Assembly: GCF_001579805.1 (NCBI RefSeq)
Contig: NZ_CP014546.1
Location: 4,526,001 to 4,590,000 of the forward strand
Direction: 5' to 3'
DNA length: 64,000 nt
DNA from: Pseudomonas azotoformans
GTDB lineage: Bacteria > Pseudomonadota > Gammaproteobacteria > Pseudomonadales > Pseudomonadaceae
Under the pieces are notes generated by a model. That model had not been told where the DNA came from. It searched no databases and saw nothing but the letters and a program-made list of their open reading frames with translations. A program made the position numbers and the translations under genes. Position 1 is the first letter of the stretch, and each line of letters opens with the position of its first letter. Of this stretch, positions 7,897-17,077 are shown piece by piece.

Positions 7897-10800
7897 TCAC
7901 TCGGTCTTGTGGCGCTTGCGCACTAGCTTCATGACCACCACGAAGAACACCGGCACAAACACCACCGCCAGCGTTGCGGTGATCATCCCGCCGATCACCC
8001 CTGTACCAATCGCCTGCTGGCTGGCCGAGCTGGCACCGGTGGCAATCGCCAGCGGCACCACGCCAAGGATGAACGCCAGGGACGTCATGATGATCGGCCG
8101 CAGGCGCAACCGTGCGGCTTTCAAGGTGGCGGTGACCAGGTCTTCGCCCTGGTCATACAGGTCCTTGGCGAACTCGATGATCAGGATCGCGTTCTTCGCC
8201 GAGAGGCCGATGATGGTGATCAGGCCGACCTTGAAGAACACATCGTTGGGCATGCCGCGCAAGCTCACCGCGACCACCGCGCCGAGTACACCGAGCGGCA
8301 CCACCAACAACACCGAGGTCGGGATCGACCAGCTTTCGTACAACGCCGCCAGGCACAGGAACACGATCAGCAGCGACAAGCCCAGCAGCAAGGGCGCCTG
8401 GGAACCGGACAAGCGTTCCTGCAACGACAGACCGGTCCATTCCTGGCCAAGACCTGCCGGCAACTGGCTGACCAGGCGCTGGATCTCGTCCATTGCCTCA
8501 CCGGTGCTGTGCCCCGGAGCCGCTTCACCGGAAATCGCGATAGCCGGGTAGCCGTTGTAACGGGTCAGCTGCGTCGGGCCCTGGGTCCATTTGGCTTCGA
8601 CAAAGGACGACAGCGGCACCATCTTGCCAGCGTTGTTGCGCACGTTGATTTTCATCAAGTCCGCGACCTGGCTGCGCTGGTCGCCTTCAGCCTGCACCAC
8701 CACCCGCTGCATGCGGCCCTGGTTGGGGAAGTCGTTGATGTAGGCCGACCCGATGGCCGAGGACAACACATTGCCTACGTCCGCAAACGATACGCCCAGC
8801 GCGTTGGCCTGCTTGCGGTCCACTTCCAGTTGCACTTGCGGGGCTTCGGCCAGGGCGCTTTCGCGCACGTTGGCCAGGATCGGGCTTTTCTCGGCGGCGG
8901 CCAGCAATTCGGTACGCGCCGCCATCAGCGCGGCGTGGCCAACACCACCACGGTCCTGCAGGCGGAACTCGAAACCACTGGAGGTGCCCAGGCCATCCAC
9001 CGGCGGTGGCAGCACCGCGTAGGCAATTGCATCCTTGAGCTCGCTGAAGGCCATGTTGGCGCGGTCGGCAATCGACGAAGCCGAATCATCGCTGCTGCGC
9101 TGCGACCAATCCTTAAGCGTGGTAAACGCCAGCGCGGCGTTCTGCCCGGAACCGGAGAAGCTGAAGCCCATGATCATGGTGGTGTCGCCCACCCCAGGTT
9201 CCTCGGCGTTGTGCGCTTCGATCTGCTCGGCCACCTGCACCGTGCGGTTCTTGCTCGCGCCGGGCGGCAATTGGATGTCGGTGATGGTGTAGCCCTGGTC
9301 TTCCACCGGCAGGAAGGAGGAGGGCAGGCGGCTGAACATCCAGCCCAGGCCTACCAGCAACACCAGGTAGATCAGCAGGTAGCGGCCGCTGCGCTTGAGG
9401 GCGTAGGCCACCCAGCCTTCATAGCGGTCGGTGAGCCGTTCAAAGCGCGTGTTGAACCAACCGAAGAAACCGCCTTTGGCATGGTGTTCGCCCTTGGCAA
9501 TCGGCTTGAGCAAGGTGGCGCACAGGGCTGGGGTCAAGGTCAGGGCGAGGAACGCCGAGAACAGGATCGAGGTCGCCATCGACAACGAGAACTGCTGGTA
9601 GATCACCCCCACCGAACCGGCCATGAACGCCATCGGCAGGAACACCGCGACCAGCACCAGGGTAATGCCGATGATGGCCCCGGTGATCTGGCCCATGGCC
9701 TTTTTCGTCGCCTCCTTGGGCGACAAGCCCTCGGTCGCCATGATGCGCTCGACGTTCTCTACCACCACAATGGCGTCGTCCACCAGGATGCCGATGGCCA
9801 GCACCATGCCGAACATGGTCAATACGTTGATCGAGAAGCCCAGCAACAACATGGTGGCGAAGGTGCCCATCAGGGCAATCGGCACCACCAGCGTCGGGAT
9901 CAAGGTGTAGCGCACGTTCTGCAGGAACAGGAACATCACCGCAAACACCAGCGCCATCGCTTCGAGCAGGGTGTAGACCACCTTGGTGATCGAGACCTTG
10001 ACGAACGGCGAGGTGTCGTACGGGATCTTGTATTCCACATTGGCCGGGAAGTAGCGCGACAGCTCGTCCATCTTCGCCCTCACCAGCGTCGCGGTGTTCA
10101 GCGCATTGGCGCCCGGCGACAGCTGCACGCTGACAGCCGTGGACGGCTTGCCGTTCAGGCGGGTGGAGAACTGGTATTCCTGGCTGCCGACTTCAACCCG
10201 CGCCACATCGCCGATGCGCACGGTGGAGCCGTCCGGGTTGGCCTTGAGCACGATGTCGGCAAATTCCGCAGGTGTCGAAAGCTGGCCCTTGACCAGGATC
10301 GCGGCGGTGATTTCCTGGGTGTTGGTGCCCGGCAGATCACCGATGCTGCCGGCCGAAACCTGGGCGTTCTGCGCGCTGATCGCGGCGTTTACGTCGGCCG
10401 GCGTCAGGTTGAAACCAATCAGCTTCTGCGGGTCGATCCAGATGCGCATGGCGCGCTCGGCACCATATAGCTGGGCCTTGCCCACACCGTCGAGACGCTT
10501 GAGTTCGTTCATCACGTTGCGCGCCAGGTAATCACTCAGCGCCACGTCATCGAGCTTGCCGTCGTTGGAGGTGAGGGTCACCAGCAGCAGGAAGCCGGCG
10601 GAGACTTTTTCCACCTGCAAGCCTTGCTGGGTCACCGCCTGGGGCAGGCGCGGCTCCACCGCTTTGAGGCGGTTCTGCACGTCCACCTGGGCCATTTCCG
10701 GGTTGGTGCCCGGCTGGAAGGTGGCGGTGATTGTTGCCGAACCGAGGCTGCTCTGGGACTCGAAATACAGCAAGTGATCGGCGCCGTTGAGCTCCTGCTC

Positions 10801-10995
10801 GATCAGGCTCACCACGCTTTCATCCAGGGTCTGCGCCGACGCACCGGGGTACACCGCGTAGATCTCGACTTTCGGCGGCGCGACGTTGGGGTACTGCGCC
10901 ACCGGCAACTGTGGGATCGCCAGCAAGCCGGCCAGCAGGATAAAGAGGGCGACCACCCAGGCGAAGATCGGGCGGTCAATAAAGAACTGCGGCAT
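7897..10995 (-). CDS. RND multidrug efflux pump (HAE1 family)
   Basis: 1032 residues, the normal length for AcrB/MexB-type proton-driven pumps. The start MPQFFIDRPIFAWVVALFI is typical. Large periplasmic loops follow TM1 and TM7, and TM4 carries the proton-relay pair in GILVDDAIVVVENVER. The C-terminal half holds GLSAKNAILIIEFAKD and RLRPIIMTSLAF. It lies six bases after the adaptor gene, forming a two-gene operon without an outer-membrane channel, so it must use a channel encoded elsewhere. A two-component system is divergently transcribed from the shared upstream region and is the likely regulator. Substrates cannot be read from the sequence. The last residues (KLVRKRHKTE) form a basic cytoplasmic tail. 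Confidence 0.95.
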   Translation of the reverse strand: MPQFFIDRPIFAWVVALFILLAGLLAIPQLPVAQYPNVAPPKVEIYAVYPGASAQTLDESVVSLIEQELNGADHLLYFESQSSLGSATITATFQPGTNPEMAQVDVQNRLKAVEPRLPQAVTQQGLQVEKVSAGFLLLVTLTSNDGKLDDVALSDYLARNVMNELKRLDGVGKAQLYGAERAMRIWIDPQKLIGFNLTPADVNAAISAQNAQVSAGSIGDLPGTNTQEITAAILVKGQLSTPAEFADIVLKANPDGSTVRIGDVARVEVGSQEYQFSTRLNGKPSTAVSVQLSPGANALNTATLVRAKMDELSRYFPANVEYKIPYDTSPFVKVSITKVVYTLLEAMALVFAVMFLFLQNVRYTLIPTLVVPIALMGTFATMLLLGFSINVLTMFGMVLAIGILVDDAIVVVENVERIMATEGLSPKEATKKAMGQITGAIIGITLVLVAVFLPMAFMAGSVGVIYQQFSLSMATSILFSAFLALTLTPALCATLLKPIAKGEHHAKGGFFGWFNTRFERLTDRYEGWVAYALKRSGRYLLIYLVLLVGLGWMFSRLPSSFLPVEDQGYTITDIQLPPGASKNRTVQVAEQIEAHNAEEPGVGDTTMIMGFSFSGSGQNAALAFTTLKDWSQRSSDDSASSIADRANMAFSELKDAIAYAVLPPPVDGLGTSSGFEFRLQDRGGVGHAALMAARTELLAAAEKSPILANVRESALAEAPQVQLEVDRKQANALGVSFADVGNVLSSAIGSAYINDFPNQGRMQRVVVQAEGDQRSQVADLMKINVRNNAGKMVPLSSFVEAKWTQGPTQLTRYNGYPAIAISGEAAPGHSTGEAMDEIQRLVSQLPAGLGQEWTGLSLQERLSGSQAPLLLGLSLLIVFLCLAALYESWSIPTSVLLVVPLGVLGAVVAVSLRGMPNDVFFKVGLITIIGLSAKNAILIIEFAKDLYDQGEDLVTATLKAARLRLRPIIMTSLAFILGVVPLAIATGASSASQQAIGTGVIGGMITATLAVVFVPVFFVVVMKLVRKRHKTE

Positions 10996-11001
10996 GGCGA
11001 G

Positions 11002-12144
11002 TTATTCCTTTACGAGCGGGCTGTCGTCCACTTCAACTTTTTCACCGGGGCGCGCGTGTTGCAGGCCTTCGACGATGATGCGGTCACCGGGCTTGAGACC
11101 GCTGCTGACGATCCAGCGATCATTGATCACCGCGCCCAGCTCTACCGGTTGCTGGCTCACGGTCTGCTCGGCGTCCAGCAGCAACACCATCGGGATACCG
11201 GCGCTGTCACGGGTGATGGCGCGTTGCGGCACGCTGATGCCTTGTTTGTCGACGGCCTGTTCCAGGCGCACGCGCACAAAGCTACCGGGCAGCAGGTCGA
11301 GGTCCGGGTTGGGGAACTCGCTGCGCAGGATGATTTGCCCGGTGCCAGGGTCGACGCTGATCTCGGCAAACAGCAACTTGCCCGGCAACGGGTAGAGGCT
11401 GCCATCGTCCTCGATCAGCGTCGCCTTGGCCTGGTCCTGGCCGACCTGCTTCAAGCTGCCGGCGCGGAAGGCGCGACGCAGGTCATTCAGCTCGCGGGTG
11501 GACTGGGTCAGGTCAGCGTGGATCGGGTCCAGTTGCTGGATGAGTGCCAGCGGCGTGGCCTCGTTCTGGCCGACCAGCGCACCTTCGGTGACCAGCGCAC
11601 GGCCGATGCGCCCGGAAATCGGCGCGGTCACGGTGGCGTAGCCCAGGTTCAAGCGGGCGCGTTCGACGGCGGCCTTGTTGGCGGCGACCTCGGCGGCGGT
11701 CTGGCGCACGGCGGCGCGGGCATTGTCGTAGTCCTGGCCGCTGATGGCATTGCCTTCCACCAATTGGCTGTAGCGCTGCTCCTGCAGGCGCGCCTTGAAG
11801 GCATCGGCCTCGGCCTTGCTCAGGTTGGCCTGGGCGCTGTCGAGGTCGGCCTTGAACGGCGCGGGATCGATGCGAAACAGCACGTCGCCCTGTTTCACGT
11901 CATGGCCTTCCTTGAACACCCGTTGCATCACCACGCCGGCGACCCGTGCGCGCACTTCGGCGATACGCGGTGCGGCAATGCGCCCGCTGAGTTCGCTGGT
12001 GATGGCCAAGGGTTTGGCTTCAAGGGTTTCGACGCGCACTTTGGCCAGGGGCATCTGCGGTGCTTCGGCGGCGGAGTCGCCACACGCGCTCAGGGCCAGG
12101 GTGAGGGCCAGCAGGCAAAATGGCGCAAACAGATTCTTCGACAT
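11002..12144 (-). CDS. RND periplasmic adaptor lipoprotein
   Basis: 380 residues from ATG 12144. This start is preferred over an upstream in-frame start at 12294 because it begins exactly at a lipoprotein signal (MSKNLFAPFCLL...LSAC, lipobox cysteine near residue 21) and is preceded by AAGAG. Domains follow the MexA/AcrA order: beta-barrel/lipoyl half (RVAGVVMQRVFKEGHDVKQGDVLFRID), alpha-helical hairpin (DLDSAQANLSKAEADAFKAR), second lipoyl half (YATVTAPISGRIG) and a membrane-proximal domain (VSQQPVELG, GLKPGDRIIVEG). It bridges the inner-membrane pump to an outer-membrane channel in the periplasm. Confidence 0.94.
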   Translation of the reverse strand: MSKNLFAPFCLLALTLALSACGDSAAEAPQMPLAKVRVETLEAKPLAITSELSGRIAAPRIAEVRARVAGVVMQRVFKEGHDVKQGDVLFRIDPAPFKADLDSAQANLSKAEADAFKARLQEQRYSQLVEGNAISGQDYDNARAAVRQTAAEVAANKAAVERARLNLGYATVTAPISGRIGRALVTEGALVGQNEATPLALIQQLDPIHADLTQSTRELNDLRRAFRAGSLKQVGQDQAKATLIEDDGSLYPLPGKLLFAEISVDPGTGQIILRSEFPNPDLDLLPGSFVRVRLEQAVDKQGISVPQRAITRDSAGIPMVLLLDAEQTVSQQPVELGAVINDRWIVSSGLKPGDRIIVEGLQHARPGEKVEVDDSPLVKE

Positions 12145-12315
12145 GCTCTTATCCCAATATTGACTGGCGCATCCTAAAGTCACCTGCGCCTTGGTGCTGT
12201 GAAGCTGTGTAGCTCGTCTGTGAAGAAATGTAAGGTGCGACGCGCGGGGCGCCGGGGGCGTATATCCTTGCACAATCCTGCAACACACCAACAAACCGCA
12301 TTATTTGGAAACACC

Positions 12316-13017
12316 ATGCCCAACATCCTCCTGGTGGAAGACGACGCCGCACTCTCCGAGCTGATTGCCAGCTACCTGGAACGCAATGGCTACCACGTCA
12401 GCGTGCTCAGCCGTGGCGACCACGTCCGTGAACGCGCGCGCCTGAACCCGCCGGACCTGGTGATCCTCGACCTGATGTTGCCCGGCCTCGATGGCCTACA
12501 GGTCTGCCGCCTGTTGCGCGCCGACTCGGCAGGCCTGCCGATCCTGATGCTCACCGCCCGTGATGACAGCCACGACCAGGTGTTGGGCCTGGAAATGGGC
12601 GCCGACGACTACGTGACCAAGCCCTGCGAGCCGCGTGTATTGCTGGCGCGGGTACGCACCTTGTTAAGGCGCAGCAGTTTGTCCGAACCCCAGGTGGCCA
12701 ACGATCAGATCATCATGGGCAACCTGTGCATCGACCTGTCGGAGCGCACCGTGACCTGGCGCGAGCAGCCGGTGGAGTTGTCCAGCGGCGAATATAACCT
12801 GTTGGTGGTGCTGGCGCGGCATGCGGGAGAGGTATTGAGTCGCGACCAGATCCTGCAACGCCTGCGCGGTATCGAGTTCAACGGCACCGACCGTTCGGTG
12901 GACGTGGCCATCTCCAAGCTGCGCCGCAAGTTCGACGACAACGCCGGCGAAGCGCGCAAGATCAAGACGGTGTGGGGCAAGGGTTACCTGTTCAGTCGTT
13001 CCGAGTGGGAATGCTGA
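12316..13017 (+). CDS. OmpR-family response regulator (RstA-like)
   Basis: 233 residues from ATG 12316 (the frame is open further upstream, but this start gives the canonical MPNILLVEDDAAL). The receiver domain has the acidic pair at residues 9-10, phospho-acceptor D52 in LVILDLMLPG, T80 and K102 (TKPCEP). The C-terminal winged helix has ELSSGEYNLLVVL, RGIEFNGTDRSVDVAISKLRRK and the closing KTVWGKGYLF. It overlaps nothing and is three bases before the sensor kinase start, so the two are one operon. The 171 bases between it and the divergent RND adaptor hold both promoters, which makes the pump its likely target. Confidence 0.93.
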   Translation: MPNILLVEDDAALSELIASYLERNGYHVSVLSRGDHVRERARLNPPDLVILDLMLPGLDGLQVCRLLRADSAGLPILMLTARDDSHDQVLGLEMGADDYVTKPCEPRVLLARVRTLLRRSSLSEPQVANDQIIMGNLCIDLSERTVTWREQPVELSSGEYNLLVVLARHAGEVLSRDQILQRLRGIEFNGTDRSVDVAISKLRRKFDDNAGEARKIKTVWGKGYLFSRSEWEC

Positions 13018-13020
13018 GCC

Positions 13021-14322
13021 ATGTTCCGAGTACTGCTGCGGCTTTACCTGATCACCATCGTCACCTACAGCATGGCGATCTACCTGATCCCCTCGCTGGT
13101 GATCCAGCTGTTCGAACACCGCTACATGAACTACAACATCGAGCAGACCCGCGGCCAGCAGAAGCTGATCGTCAAGCAATACCTGCGGGCGCCGGTGGAG
13201 CGCTGGTCACAGGTGACCGAGCAACTGGGCCGCGACTTTGCGCCGCTGAAAGTGCAATTGCTGCTGCGCCAGGACGCCAGCTATACCCCGGCGGAAGAAC
13301 AACTGCTGGAGCAGGGCAAGTCCGTCGTGCGCCTGGGCGAGTGGGGCTGGATGACCGAAATCAGCTCGCCGATCAACGAGCAGTTCGCGGTCAAGCTGAC
13401 CATACCGCCCGACCCACTGGACATGAACGTGCTGTACTGGGCGATCAATGTGTTGATCGTCGCCGCATTGCTGGCCTGCCTGCTGATGTGGCTGCGCCCG
13501 CACTGGCGTGACCTGGAGCGCCTGAAAAGCACGGCCGCCCAATTGGGCCGGGGCAATCTGAGCGAGCGCACACACATTCCCCCAAGCTCCAACATCGGCA
13601 GCCTGGCCACGGTGTTCGACACCATGGCCGACGACATCGAACACCTGCTCAACCAACAGCGCGACCTGCTCAATGCGGTTTCCCACGAACTGCGTACGCC
13701 GCTCACGCGCCTGGATTTCGGCCTGGCCCTGGCGTTGTCAGAAGACCTGCCCGAAGCCAGCCGCGAGCGCCTGCAAAGTCTGGTCGCGCATATCCGCGAG
13801 CTGGATGAGCTGGTGCTGGAGTTGCTGTCCTACAGCCGCCTGCAAAACCCGGCGCAACTGCCGGAGCGGGTCGAGGTGGTCCTCGATGAGTTCATCGACA
13901 GCGTACTGGGCAGCGTCGATGACGAACTGGAAAACCCCGAGATCGTCATCGATGTGGCGCTCGACTGCGCTGTGGAGCGCTTCAGCCTCGATCCGCGTCT
14001 GACCGCCCGCGCCTTGCAGAACCTGTTGCGCAATGCCACGCGTTACTGCGACAAGCGCATCCAGGTCGGTGTGAAGGTGTGCGCCGAGGGCTGTGAAATC
14101 TGGGTGGACGACGACGGTATCGGCATCCCTGTGGACCAGCGCGAGCGCATCTTCGAGCCGTTCTACCGCCTGGACCGCAGCCGCGACCGCGCCACCGGCG
14201 GTTTTGGCCTGGGCCTGGCCATCAGCCGACGCGCCCTGGAAGCCCAGGGCGGCAGCTTGACGGCGTTGGCTTCGCCGCTGGGCGGTGCGCGGTTTCGCGT
14301 GTGGTTGCCCACCGTCGCCTGA
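13021..14322 (+). CDS. Sensor histidine kinase (RstB-like)
   Basis: 433 residues. Membrane segments lie at about 9-30 and 138-158 and enclose a periplasmic domain of about 105 residues. A HAMP domain follows (LKSTAAQLGRGNLSERT), then the phospho-acceptor H222 in NAVSHELRTPLTRLDFG, the N box (LLRNATRY), G1 (DDDGIGIP), F box (EPFYRLDRSRDRATGG) and G2 (GFGLGLAISR). All catalytic motifs are intact. Its partner is the response regulator three bases upstream. The signal is unknown; control of the divergent RND efflux pair is inferred from position. Confidence 0.94.
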   Translation: MFRVLLRLYLITIVTYSMAIYLIPSLVIQLFEHRYMNYNIEQTRGQQKLIVKQYLRAPVERWSQVTEQLGRDFAPLKVQLLLRQDASYTPAEEQLLEQGKSVVRLGEWGWMTEISSPINEQFAVKLTIPPDPLDMNVLYWAINVLIVAALLACLLMWLRPHWRDLERLKSTAAQLGRGNLSERTHIPPSSNIGSLATVFDTMADDIEHLLNQQRDLLNAVSHELRTPLTRLDFGLALALSEDLPEASRERLQSLVAHIRELDELVLELLSYSRLQNPAQLPERVEVVLDEFIDSVLGSVDDELENPEIVIDVALDCAVERFSLDPRLTARALQNLLRNATRYCDKRIQVGVKVCAEGCEIWVDDDGIGIPVDQRERIFEPFYRLDRSRDRATGGFGLGLAISRRALEAQGGSLTALASPLGGARFRVWLPTVA

Positions 14323-14991
14323 TCAGAGCACCTTGACCGCGCGGCCGATTGCCTGGATCGGCCCAGTGGGTTTGCCGGTCGGCGAACCGCGCGGGTCTTC
14401 CAGGGTCAGCTCGAACAGCTGGTTCTGGGTGAGCGGCGGCAGCTTGTCCAACGGCACCGAGAGCGTCTGCCCCGGCTTGACCAGGCCCAGGGACACCGGC
14501 CCCTGCCAGCCGTCGCCTTTGGTCCAGAACTGCAGGGCCTTGTCGGACGGCACGTCCATCACCCCCAAGGGAATCAACTGAATCTGCTGGTCATTGCGCG
14601 CCTGGATCACCCAACCCGGTGCCTGGCTTTGCGGCGCCACCAGCACCACCACAAAGGTCGGGTCGGCAGTGGGCGGGCGGGTCAGCAGCAGCGCGGCCAG
14701 CACCAGCGTGGTCAAAAGCCCGGCACCGGCCAGGCCGCGCCATACGGCCAGCAGGTCCCACCAGTGCGTGCGGGCGCTGGCGATGTTGCGTTCGATACGC
14801 CGCCACAGCTCGGATGAGGGCGGCACCGGTTCCGCCAAGGCGGTCAGCGGCAACAGGCGCTGCTCCCAGGCGTCCACTGCGGCGCGTAGTTCAGCGTCGT
14901 GCTTCAGGCGTTGTTCGACGTCGGCGCGTTGTTCGCCGGGCAGGGTGCCCAGCACGTATTCGCTGGCCAGTTCGTCCAGTGGGTTGCTCAT
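14323..14991 (-). CDS. Anti-sigma factor, RskA type
   Basis: 222 residues from ATG 14991, which overlaps the sigma-factor stop as ATGA; a GTG at 15000 is a possible longer start. An N-terminal sigma-binding region (LDELASEYVLGTLPGEQRADVEQRL) matches the anti-sigma-K/RskA family, a single membrane segment lies at about residues 85-105 (GLAGAGLLTTLVLAALLL), and the periplasmic C-terminal half is a beta-rich domain (GWQGPVSLGLVKPGQ). No zinc-binding HxxxCxxC is present. It is expected to hold the adjacent ECF sigma factor at the inner membrane until a signal releases it. Confidence 0.9.
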   Translation of the reverse strand: MSNPLDELASEYVLGTLPGEQRADVEQRLKHDAELRAAVDAWEQRLLPLTALAEPVPPSSELWRRIERNIASARTHWWDLLAVWRGLAGAGLLTTLVLAALLLTRPPTADPTFVVVLVAPQSQAPGWVIQARNDQQIQLIPLGVMDVPSDKALQFWTKGDGWQGPVSLGLVKPGQTLSVPLDKLPPLTQNQLFELTLEDPRGSPTGKPTGPIQAIGRAVKVL

Positions 14992-15503
14992 GCCATGCAC
15001 TCCCGCAGCGCGGCGAGGCTACGTTTGATCCAGGCCTTGACGGTCCCCAGCGGGGTGTCGAGTTTCTGGGCGATTTCGCTGTGGGAATAACCGTCGACAT
15101 AAGCATGCAGGATGCACGTGCGACGGGCCGGGTCGAGTTGCTCCAAACAGGCGTGGACTTGCCCGGAGCGTGCGCTGAATTCAAAGGTGTCGGTTGCAGC
15201 GACTTGTTCGTGCTCGTCGCCCAACGGGATTTCGCGGTAATGGTTACGTACGATATTGAGCGCCAGGTGCCGGGTCACGCTGAACACCCAGCCACGGGCC
15301 GAGCCGCGACTGGGGTCAAAACTGCCGGCACCGCGCCAGATCTTGATAAATGCATCATGCACGATGTCTTCGGCCAGGGATTTGTCCCTGGCGATGCGCA
15401 TCGCCACGCCGAGCAAATGGCTGCTTTCTTGCTCATACAACTGGCGCAAGGCGCGTTGATCGCCACGGGCGCAGGCCTGCAGACAGGCTTCGTAATCAAA
15501 CAC
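14988..15503 (-). CDS. ECF RNA polymerase sigma factor
   Basis: 171 residues with a GTG start at 15503, preceded by GGGGGGTA. Region 2 is clear (AEDIVHDAFIKIWRGAGSFDPSRGSARGW is the 2.1-2.4 segment) and region 4 ends in YVDGYSHSEIAQKLDTPLGTVKAWIKRSL, the helix-turn-helix that reads the -35 element. It is translationally coupled to its anti-sigma factor by a 4-base overlap. The type and arrangement match SigK/RskA-like pairs. A DUF3455 gene 51 bases upstream is on the same strand and may belong to the same transcript. Confidence 0.94.
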   Translation of the reverse strand: MFDYEACLQACARGDQRALRQLYEQESSHLLGVAMRIARDKSLAEDIVHDAFIKIWRGAGSFDPSRGSARGWVFSVTRHLALNIVRNHYREIPLGDEHEQVAATDTFEFSARSGQVHACLEQLDPARRTCILHAYVDGYSHSEIAQKLDTPLGTVKAWIKRSLAALRECMA

Positions 15504-15554
15504 GGATGGCTACCCCCCAATGATCGGCATGGGGGGCAGCGTAGCCGACTTTAC

Positions 15555-16076
15555 TCAGTTGGCCGCCCAGAAGATGTAATCCGCCTGGTACTTCACCACT
15601 TCCTGCTTGCCTTTGTTGGCCGCCGTGCACTCGCTGCTCGGCGCTACACCACCCTTGAGGGCCACACGCTGGATGTAGCTCACGCCGCTCATTGCGCCCT
15701 TGCCTTCAGCGGGGTTGGCCTTGACCAGTTGATACGGCAGGTTGCCCGCGCCCGAGGGGGCCACGGCCAACTGGGTGCCGGTGACTTTCGAACCGTCTTT
15801 GGCCTGCCAGGTGGCGGGTGGGCCGAAGTAGGTGCCGACTTGCTTGCCGCTGCGGTCATTCAACACCGCCTTGGGCCCGACGAAGGTCCACTCGGTCTGG
15901 CCGGCGGCGTTGGCCTTGTCGCGGCATTCGTAGGTGATTTCGCCGACGCCGGTGGTTTCCATCGCCACCTTATGGCCGTCCGGCACCTTGATACTGTCCG
16001 GCAAGCCGGTCTGGGCGAAAGCTGCGGGAGTGGCGGCGAGCAGGGCAGTGAGGCAGAACAGTGTTTTAGCGTTCAT
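15555..16076 (-). CDS. Exported DUF3455 protein
   Basis: 173 residues with a Sec signal peptide (MNAKTLFCLTALLAATPAAFA, cleavage after AFA). The mature part has GVGEITYECR, WTFVGPKAVL and the conserved GPPATWQAKDGSKVTG block of DUF3455, a family of periplasmic proteins of unknown function. One cysteine occurs in YECR and a second in SSECTAAN. It lies directly upstream of an ECF sigma/anti-sigma pair on the same strand, so it may be a target or an envelope-stress effector of that sigma factor; this is inference from linkage. Confidence 0.88.
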   Translation of the reverse strand: MNAKTLFCLTALLAATPAAFAQTGLPDSIKVPDGHKVAMETTGVGEITYECRDKANAAGQTEWTFVGPKAVLNDRSGKQVGTYFGPPATWQAKDGSKVTGTQLAVAPSGAGNLPYQLVKANPAEGKGAMSGVSYIQRVALKGGVAPSSECTAANKGKQEVVKYQADYIFWAAN

Positions 16077-16214
16077 GGGTACGTCTCCATTTCAGTCAAA
16101 CAGCGGGGGTTCTGAAAGGACTACCCAGGGCCTGCGCGATTGGATGCAGCGATTAGAAAATAAAAGTGAGAGGGCGCACACTGTGCCCCCGCTTTACCCG
16201 AGGAGAGATTGGCA

Positions 16215-16986
16215 ATGACTGGTGTTCACACGTCTGCTCAACAGGGTTTCTCGACCCAGGCCGTCACCTACGCCCAAGGCCGGCCGGACTATCCAAGACA
16301 ACTCACGGGCTGGCTCGCCGACACACTGCACATTGACGCGCATGCCAGTGTGATTGACCTGGGCGCCGGCACTGGCAAATTCACCCGCTTGCTCAGCACC
16401 CTGGCGCCGACCTTGATTGCCGTCGAGCCGGTGGCGGCGATGGGCGCGCAGTTGACCAAGCTGCTGCCGGATGTGCGCCTGGTCAATGGCACGGCTGAAT
16501 CCATCCCACTGCCGACTGCCAGCGCCGACGCGGTGGTGTGCGCCCAGGCATTTCACTGGTTTTCCACCGAGGCCGCGCTGGCGGAAATCTATCGCGTGCT
16601 CAAGCCCGAGGGTCGACTGGGGCCTGGTGTGGAATGTGCGGGATGAGTCGGTGGATTGGGTCGCCGCCATCACCGCCATCATTACCCCGTACGAGGGCGA
16701 CACGCCGCGTTTTCATACGGGACGTTGGCGTGAGGCCTTCACTGGCGAGTATTTTTCCGAGCCTGAAATGACCTGTTTTCCCTACAGTCATGTGGGCAGC
16801 CCTCAGGAAGTGATCATGGACCGCTTCCTCTCTGTGAGCTTTATCGCCGCACTGCCGGATGCGGCCAAGGCGGTCGTGACCGCGCAACTCCAGGTGTTGA
16901 TTGACACGCATCCGGCATTGAAGGGGCGTGACACGGTTGCCTTTCCGTATCAGACCCAGGCGTATGTCTGTCATCGACTGAGTTAA
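16215..16986 (+). pseudogene. SAM-dependent methyltransferase, frameshifted
   Basis: ATG 16215 follows an AGGAGAG ribosome site. The first frame gives a class I methyltransferase N-terminus with motif I (VIDLGAGTGKFTRLL), VEPVAAMG and AQAFHWF, then ends early at 16646. The second half of the same family protein (GLVWNVRDESVDW ... FPYQTQAYVCHRLS) continues in the +1 frame to 16986. The break falls in a run of four G at 16619-16622, where removing one G would join LKPEGRLG to LVWNVRDE without loss. Either this is a recent inactivating frameshift or a base-calling error in the G run. An intact protein would have about 256 residues. The substrate is unknown. Confidence 0.85.
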
Positions 16987-17039
16987 AAGGCATAAAGTCA
17001 GATCATATTGATATAAGTCGTTATAAGAAAAATCGCTAT

Positions 17040-17069
17040 CCTGCGGCCAGAAATTTATAAGGCCGCAGG
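17040..17069. promoter_or_regulatory. 9-bp inverted repeat before tauE/safE-like gene
   Basis: CCTGCGGCC at 17040-17048 pairs with GGCCGCAGG at 17061-17069 around an AT-rich 12-base loop. It ends eight bases before the start codon and its right arm includes the AGG that would serve as the ribosome site, so it could be an operator or an RNA hairpin that limits translation. Confidence 0.4.
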
Positions 17070-17077
17070 TAGCTGGA

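Noticed and set aside
8509..10470. Plus-strand open frame of 653 codons opposite the RND pump
   Set aside because: Same antisense effect; no plausible protein family.
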